Shown: one piece after another, positions 60,171-64,000 of the stretch
Position numbering within the stretch: position 1 is the first letter of the stretch
Layout of the letters: every line of letters begins with the position of its first letter
From: Bryobacterales bacterium
GTDB taxonomy: Bacteria; Acidobacteriota; Terriglobia; Bryobacterales; Bryobacteraceae
Assembly (NCBI GenBank): GCA_025463005.1
Contig: JAOAPR010000096.1
Coordinates: 1 to 64,000, forward strand
Length of the DNA stretch: 64,000 nucleotides
Direction of reading: 5' to 3'
Notes under the pieces: model-generated
Told to the model about the DNA's origin: nothing
Seen by the model: the letters and a program-made list of their open reading frames with translations, nothing else
The model's database searches: none
Position numbers and translations under genes: made by a program

Positions 60171-60512
60171 ATGCAGATTCAAAGTCAGACCCCAGCCGCG
60201 GATGTGACGCAGCTTACGGGCACGACGTCCGCCACCACCAAGCCCGCGGCCAATCCAAGCGTTGACGGCCTGGCGAATGAAAATACGTTCCTGCAACTGC
60301 TGGTGGCCCAGATCAAGAATCAGGATCCGCTCCAGCCCGCCGACTCCATTCAGTTCCTCAGCCAACTGGCGCAATTCAGCCAGCTCGAGCAATTGATTGG
60401 GATTCGGCAGGAACTGACGCCCACATCGTCGGCTTCGTCCAGCGGATCGTCATCGGGCTCCCCAACAGATCAGAACGGTGGCACCTCCGGCACTACGGGT
60501 ACAACGAATTAA
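60171..60512 (+). CDS. flgD: Hook-capping protein FlgD, short form
   Basis: A 113-residue protein with the conserved FlgD N-terminal region: NTFLQLLVAQIKNQDPLQPADSIQFLSQLAQFSQLEQLIGI. It ends with a Ser/Gly/Thr-rich tail. The C-terminal Tudor/Fn3-like half of classical FlgD (about 230 residues in enterobacteria) is missing, and the stop is clean, so this is a natural short form. It acts as scaffold for hook growth. It lies 31 bases after fliK. Confidence 0.9.
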   Translation: MQIQSQTPAADVTQLTGTTSATTKPAANPSVDGLANENTFLQLLVAQIKNQDPLQPADSIQFLSQLAQFSQLEQLIGIRQELTPTSSASSSGSSSGSPTDQNGGTSGTTGTTN

Positions 60513-60547
60513 TTGGCACATTCATAACACTAAGAGGAGATTAAGGC

Positions 60548-61780
60548 ATGTCTTTTTCAACAGCGCTTTCCGGATTGGCCGCGAACAACACGGCCTTAGA
60601 CGTGGTCGGTAACAACCTGGCCAACTTGAACACCAGCGGATTCAAATCCGATGCGATCCTGTTCAAGGACATCATGGGGCAGACGTCGGGTTCCACGTCG
60701 ATCGGAGCGGGCGTCGCCACCACCGGCACCACTAAGCAGTTCACGCAAGGATCCATCCAGCCCACTGCGGGCGCCTTGGATGCTGCCATCGAAGGGAACG
60801 GATTGTTCGTTCTGAAGCAGAAATCGGGCAGCGTGCTATACACGCGGGCTGGCAGCTTTCGGTTCGATGCAACCGGCACCCTGGTCACCAGCACGGGCGA
60901 GAAGGTCCAAGGATGGTCGTCTGTGAATGGCGTGCTCGACACCACCGGAAATATCGGCGACATTTCCGTTACTGCAGTCGCTTCGCAACCTCCGGCCGCC
61001 ACCAAGAACATGACGTTGACTGCAAACCTGGATGCATCCGTAGCCAACGGCGTCGGATTCTCGACTCCGGTTCAGGTCGTCGATTCCCTCGGCGTCACGC
61101 ATATCCTGACGTTCAAATTTACCAAGACGGGCTCGAACGCCTGGAACTACGACATTTCCATTCCTGGAGAGGACACTACTGGTGGCACTGCCGGCACGCC
61201 AGTTTCTTTGGCATCGGGCAGTCTGAAGTTCGATAATGCCGGCAAGTTGACCACTCCCGCGGCCGGAACTCTGGTGAACGTGAAGACCACGACCGGGCTG
61301 ATCAGCGGAGCCAACAATCTGAATATCGATTGGTCTCCGTACGCCCCGGACGGCACTTCGCTGTTGACCCAGTTCGCGCAAACCTCCTCAGCTTCGGCCA
61401 CCTCGCAGGACGGAGTCCTGGCTGCGCAACTTACCGGCATCCGTCTGGGAGACGGCGGCAGCCTGATGGCCACCTTCTCCAGCGGAAAGCAGGTTGCCAT
61501 CGCGCAGCTTGCCCTCGCCGCCATCGGAAACCCGGATTCGCTGGTGTCGGTAGGTAACAATAATTTCCAATTGGGCACCGAGACGCTTACCCCCACCGTC
61601 GGGTTGCCGGAAACGGGCAACCGTGGGAAGCTCCTGGGTGGATCGCTCGAATCTTCCAACGTTGACCTGGCTCGCGAATTCACCAACCTGATCATTTATC
61701 AGCGCGGCTATCAGGCGAACGCCAAGGTCATTACGACCCAGGACCAGCTCAGTCAGGTGCTGCTCAACATCAAGGCCTAA
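60548..61780 (+). CDS. flgE: Flagellar hook protein FlgE
   Basis: The 410-residue hook subunit has FSTALSGLAANNTALDVVGNNLANLNTSGFK at the N-terminus and LAREFTNLIIYQRGYQANAKVITTQDQLSQVLLNI at the C-terminus. The middle holds the FlgE D2 region (ASVANGVGFSTPVQVVDSLGVTHILTFKFTKTG). AGAGGAG precedes the ATG. Confidence 0.95.
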   Translation: MSFSTALSGLAANNTALDVVGNNLANLNTSGFKSDAILFKDIMGQTSGSTSIGAGVATTGTTKQFTQGSIQPTAGALDAAIEGNGLFVLKQKSGSVLYTRAGSFRFDATGTLVTSTGEKVQGWSSVNGVLDTTGNIGDISVTAVASQPPAATKNMTLTANLDASVANGVGFSTPVQVVDSLGVTHILTFKFTKTGSNAWNYDISIPGEDTTGGTAGTPVSLASGSLKFDNAGKLTTPAAGTLVNVKTTTGLISGANNLNIDWSPYAPDGTSLLTQFAQTSSASATSQDGVLAAQLTGIRLGDGGSLMATFSSGKQVAIAQLALAAIGNPDSLVSVGNNNFQLGTETLTPTVGLPETGNRGKLLGGSLESSNVDLAREFTNLIIYQRGYQANAKVITTQDQLSQVLLNIKA

Positions 61781-61802
61781 CTTCGCGACTCGGGACTGAT
61801 AA

Positions 61803-62057
61803 GTGACCTTGCAAGAACAAATCGCGCATTACGGCAAGCTGCCTTTGCCGCTTGAACCGGAGCTGGGACGGTGCAGCTTGACGGTGGGAGAGATCGTAGC
61901 GCTCGCTCCGGGGAGCCTGATCAAGCTGTCCAGACCGGTGGGCGAAAAGATCGACATCAACGTCGCCGGAGTGCGATTCGGATCGGGCGAGCTGGTAAGA
62001 ATGGGCGGAGTTTTGTCCGTGCGGTTGACCGGATTTCACACTGCCAACGGCGAGTGA
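61803..62057 (+). CDS. fliN: Short FliN-type C-ring protein
   Basis: An 84-residue protein that is almost only a SpoA domain: LGRCSLTVGEIVALAPGSLIKLSRPVGEKIDINVAGVRFGSGELVRMGGVLSVRL. It begins at GTG 61803 between flgE and fliO, where fliN normally stands. It lies in the C-ring below the switch. The locus has a second, longer FliN-type protein at 46796-47551. Confidence 0.85.
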   Translation: MTLQEQIAHYGKLPLPLEPELGRCSLTVGEIVALAPGSLIKLSRPVGEKIDINVAGVRFGSGELVRMGGVLSVRLTGFHTANGE

Positions 62058-62079
62058 ACAGCACTTCGAATAAACACCA

Positions 62080-62370
62080 ATGGAATCGACTGAACAATTG
62101 TTAGCTGTGATCGTGGTCCTGGGACTGCTGTGCGGCTCTCTGTGGCTCTTGAAACGCAAGGGATGGGCGCGGACCAGTTTCCGCCGGTCCGCACGTCCCG
62201 GACAGCCGCGGCTCGAGGTGATCGACCGTCTGGCGCTCGGACCGCAGCACTCTTTACACCTGGTCCGCCTGGCCGACCGGACTCTGCTGGTCGGGCTCTC
62301 GCCGCATGGATGCAATCTCCTCGAAAGCGGTCCGGCGGTGACGCTTCCCGCCCCTGGACTGGAGAACTGA
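62080..62370 (+). CDS. fliO: Flagellar biosynthesis protein FliO
   Basis: A 96-residue protein with one membrane helix (LLAVIVVLGLLCGSLWLL) and a small cytoplasmic domain with LEVIDRLALGPQHSLHLVRLADRTLLVGLSPHG, typical of FliO. FliO helps assemble the FliP pore. It stands directly before fliP. Confidence 0.9.
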   Translation: MESTEQLLAVIVVLGLLCGSLWLLKRKGWARTSFRRSARPGQPRLEVIDRLALGPQHSLHLVRLADRTLLVGLSPHGCNLLESGPAVTLPAPGLEN

Positions 62371-62377
62371 ACCGCAC

Positions 62378-63112
62378 ATGACCCGAAGCGCTTTACTCTT
62401 GCTGTTAGGCGGGACAGAGGCCGTGGCCGCACCCGCGGCGAATTCCCCGCTGGCCAGAATGGGTGTGGGTTCCAGCGGCAACGGCACGCTGAGCATGCCG
62501 ATGGAGATCGCGATCTCCCTTACGCTACTTACGTTGCTGCCTGCCGCCGTGATGTGCATAACGCCGTTTCTGCGCATTACCGTGGTGCTGCACTTTTTGC
62601 GGCAGGCGCTCGGCACCCAGTCGACTCCTTCTAATCAGGTGCTGATCGGGCTGTCTCTGTTCCTCACCATTGTGATCGTGCAGCCGGTAGCCCAGGAAAT
62701 CTTTCACAAGGCTTGGGAGCCGATGGATCAGGGAAAGATGACGGCCAGCCAGGCGTTCGACGAAGGTTCGAAGCCGCTCAAAACATTCCTCGCCCGCTTC
62801 GCCCGGGAAAAAGACATTAAGTTGTTCGTCGAAATCACCAAAGCTCCTCCCCCGAGAAACGTGGAGGATTTGAGCCTGTCGGTTCTGATTCCTTCCTACA
62901 TCCTCTCCGAGCTCAAAACCGGATTCCAGATCGGCGCGCTGCTGTTTCTTCCGTTTTTGGTGATCGATCTGGTAGTCGCGTCGGTGACTCTGTCGATCGG
63001 GATGATCCAGTTGCCGCCGGTGATGATCTCGGCACCCTTCAAGATTCTGCTGTTCGTGCTGGTGGACGGCTGGAATCTGGTGGTGGGGTCGCTGGTGAAA
63101 TCTTTCTATTGA
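62378..63112 (+). CDS. fliP: Flagellar export gate protein FliP
   Basis: The 244-residue gate protein has MCITPFLRITVVLHFLRQALGTQSTPSNQVLIGLSLFLT, DLSLSVLIPSYILSELKTGFQIGALLFLPFLVIDLVVASVTLS and PFKILLFVLVDGW. It has a cleavable-looking N-terminus as in other FliP proteins. It forms the export pore with FliQ and FliR. Confidence 0.95.
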   Translation: MTRSALLLLLGGTEAVAAPAANSPLARMGVGSSGNGTLSMPMEIAISLTLLTLLPAAVMCITPFLRITVVLHFLRQALGTQSTPSNQVLIGLSLFLTIVIVQPVAQEIFHKAWEPMDQGKMTASQAFDEGSKPLKTFLARFAREKDIKLFVEITKAPPPRNVEDLSLSVLIPSYILSELKTGFQIGALLFLPFLVIDLVVASVTLSIGMIQLPPVMISAPFKILLFVLVDGWNLVVGSLVKSFY

Positions 63113-63135
63113 TTTTTTGCAACGGAGCCTGATTC

Positions 63136-63405
63136 ATGACGTCCGAAAACGCTATTCATATAATTCGTGAAGCCCTGATGGCAGCCTTCTGGCTGAGCGC
63201 GCCGCTGCTGGTGATCGGCTTCTGTGTCGGCATTGTCATGAACCTCATCCAGGTGGCGACGTCATTGCAGGATTCGGCCTTCAGCACCTTTCCCCGGCTG
63301 GCCGCGTTCCTGGGAGGCTTCGTGCTCCTGATGCCTTGGATGCTCAACAAGCTCACCGCGTACACCGCCGGCGTCTTTACCGACATCGCCAAGTATGGGC
63401 ACTGA
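63136..63405 (+). CDS. fliQ: Flagellar export gate protein FliQ
   Basis: An 89-residue protein of two membrane helices: AFWLSAPLLVIGFCVGIVMNLIQVATSLQD and FPRLAAFLGGFVLLMPWMLNKL. It matches FliQ throughout and overlaps fliR by 11 bases. Confidence 0.95.
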   Translation: MTSENAIHIIREALMAAFWLSAPLLVIGFCVGIVMNLIQVATSLQDSAFSTFPRLAAFLGGFVLLMPWMLNKLTAYTAGVFTDIAKYGH

Positions 63406-64000
63406 GCTGAAGTTCGAGATCGGCACGCTGTATGCGTTCCTTCTCGTACTGGCGCGTGTGTCAGGCGTGTTTGTGTTCGTGCCGCTGCCGGGGATCAAGG
63501 CGGGTCCTGACGTAATTCGCGCGGCGCTGGCCACCAGCATCACCCTGGCGCTGCTTCCACGCTGGCCCGCGATCTCCTCCGCGGGCTTGAGTTTCGGAAC
63601 GCTGGTGGGATGGCTGCTCGCGGAGGCCGGGCTGGGGATCGGAGTGGGGATCGCCGTGGCGTTTCTGTCGGAAATATTTCAGATGGGAGCCCAGATCATC
63701 AGCCTGCAAGCCGGCTATTCGTTCGCTTCCACCATCGACCCGACATCCGGCGCCGACTCCAGCGTGATGCTGGCTATCGCCCAGACCGTCGCCGGTCTGC
63801 TCTTCTTCGCCACCGGGTTAGACCACCAGGTGCTGTTGGCCTTTGCCCAGAGTCTCAGCGTGCATCCTCCTGGACAAGTGGTGCTCAGTACCTCCATGCT
63901 CAACCAGGTGATCCAGACCGGAGCAGCCATGTTCAGCACTGGCCTGCGCCTGGTGCTTCCCCTGCTGGCGCTGTTGCTGATCGTGGATATTTCGCTGGCC
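63395..64000 (+). CDS. fliR: Flagellar export gate protein FliR (cut by the window end)
   Basis: The first 202 residues are visible, starting at ATG 63395 inside the end of fliQ. The sequence runs LYAFLLVLARVSGVFVFVPLPG, then AEAGLGIGVGIAVAFLSEIFQMGAQIISLQAGYSFASTIDP, the FliR signature. The frame is open to the last base; about 55-60 residues should follow outside, with flhB probably next. Confidence 0.95.
   Translation, partial: MGTELKFEIGTLYAFLLVLARVSGVFVFVPLPGIKAGPDVIRAALATSITLALLPRWPAISSAGLSFGTLVGWLLAEAGLGIGVGIAVAFLSEIFQMGAQIISLQAGYSFASTIDPTSGADSSVMLAIAQTVAGLLFFATGLDHQVLLAFAQSLSVHPPGQVVLSTSMLNQVIQTGAAMFSTGLRLVLPLLALLLIVDISLA

Noticed and set aside
29488-64000. Non-flagellar type III secretion system
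   Set aside because: Hook, rod, ring, filament, stator and FlgM/FliA genes are all present, so it is a flagellum.

Overview
The window looks like a chromosome segment of an Acidobacteriota bacterium, probably from the Solibacter/Bryobacter group. That placement is an inference. It rests on the high-G+C coding style of most of the window, the tandem families of secreted proteins (DUF6152 and two partner families) that I know from such genomes, a post-COAP-like C-terminus and a complete polar-type flagellar locus. No rRNA, tRNA, CRISPR array, insertion sequence or origin was recognised.

Bases 1-11150 hold the end of a secreted protein and then a surface-glycan region. It encodes a large GT-C-like membrane protein, four SAM methyltransferases (one TylF-like), a PhyH-like dioxygenase, a GtrB/DPM1-like family 2 glycosyltransferase, a GNAT acyltransferase, a WbqC-like protein and a WecE/RffA-like sugar aminotransferase. 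These genes are looser, switch strand often and read as more AT-rich than the rest, as is usual for O-antigen-type islands. One methyltransferase has no ATG, GTG or TTG start before its conserved zinc-ribbon N-terminus; a CTG with an ideal Shine-Dalgarno sequence stands at the expected place.

Bases 11150-23430 hold a leftward array of exported proteins of unknown function. There are five paralogues of type A (313-351 aa), two of a shorter type B (273-278 aa) and three DUF6152 proteins (136-142 aa), often with 4-base ATGA overlaps. An ordered B-A-DUF6152 unit lies at each end. A DsbA-like thioredoxin and a large HYR-domain protein sit between. Every mature A and B protein has exactly two cysteines at equivalent places, and every DUF6152 protein is predicted to begin with His-His after signal-peptide removal. 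A Cu+-type P1B ATPase starts divergently beside the array. My hypothesis is an envelope redox or copper-handling system.

Bases 23430-29463 carry the copper ATPase, a tandem universal stress protein, an HtrA/DegP protease with a strong terminator, and a coiled-coil protein with a degenerate GGDEF domain.

Bases 29488-64000 are a nearly complete flagellar locus in several transcription units: flgB-flgC-fliE-F-G-H-I-J-glycosyltransferase; flagellin; fliD with a FliT-like gene; CheY-like plus fliM; flbD-motA-motB; a sigma-54 activator with flhA-flhF-fliA-fliN-flgM-flgN-flgK-flgL; fliS; flgF-G-A-H-I-J; and fliK-flgD-flgE-fliN-O-P-Q-R, running off the end inside fliR. Three good sigma-54 promoter matches lie directly before flgB, flgF and fliK, so close to the start codons that the transcripts would have leaders of only 4-8 bases. 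The likely regulatory order is sigma-54 activator, then basal body and hook operons, then FlgM release and FliA for late genes.
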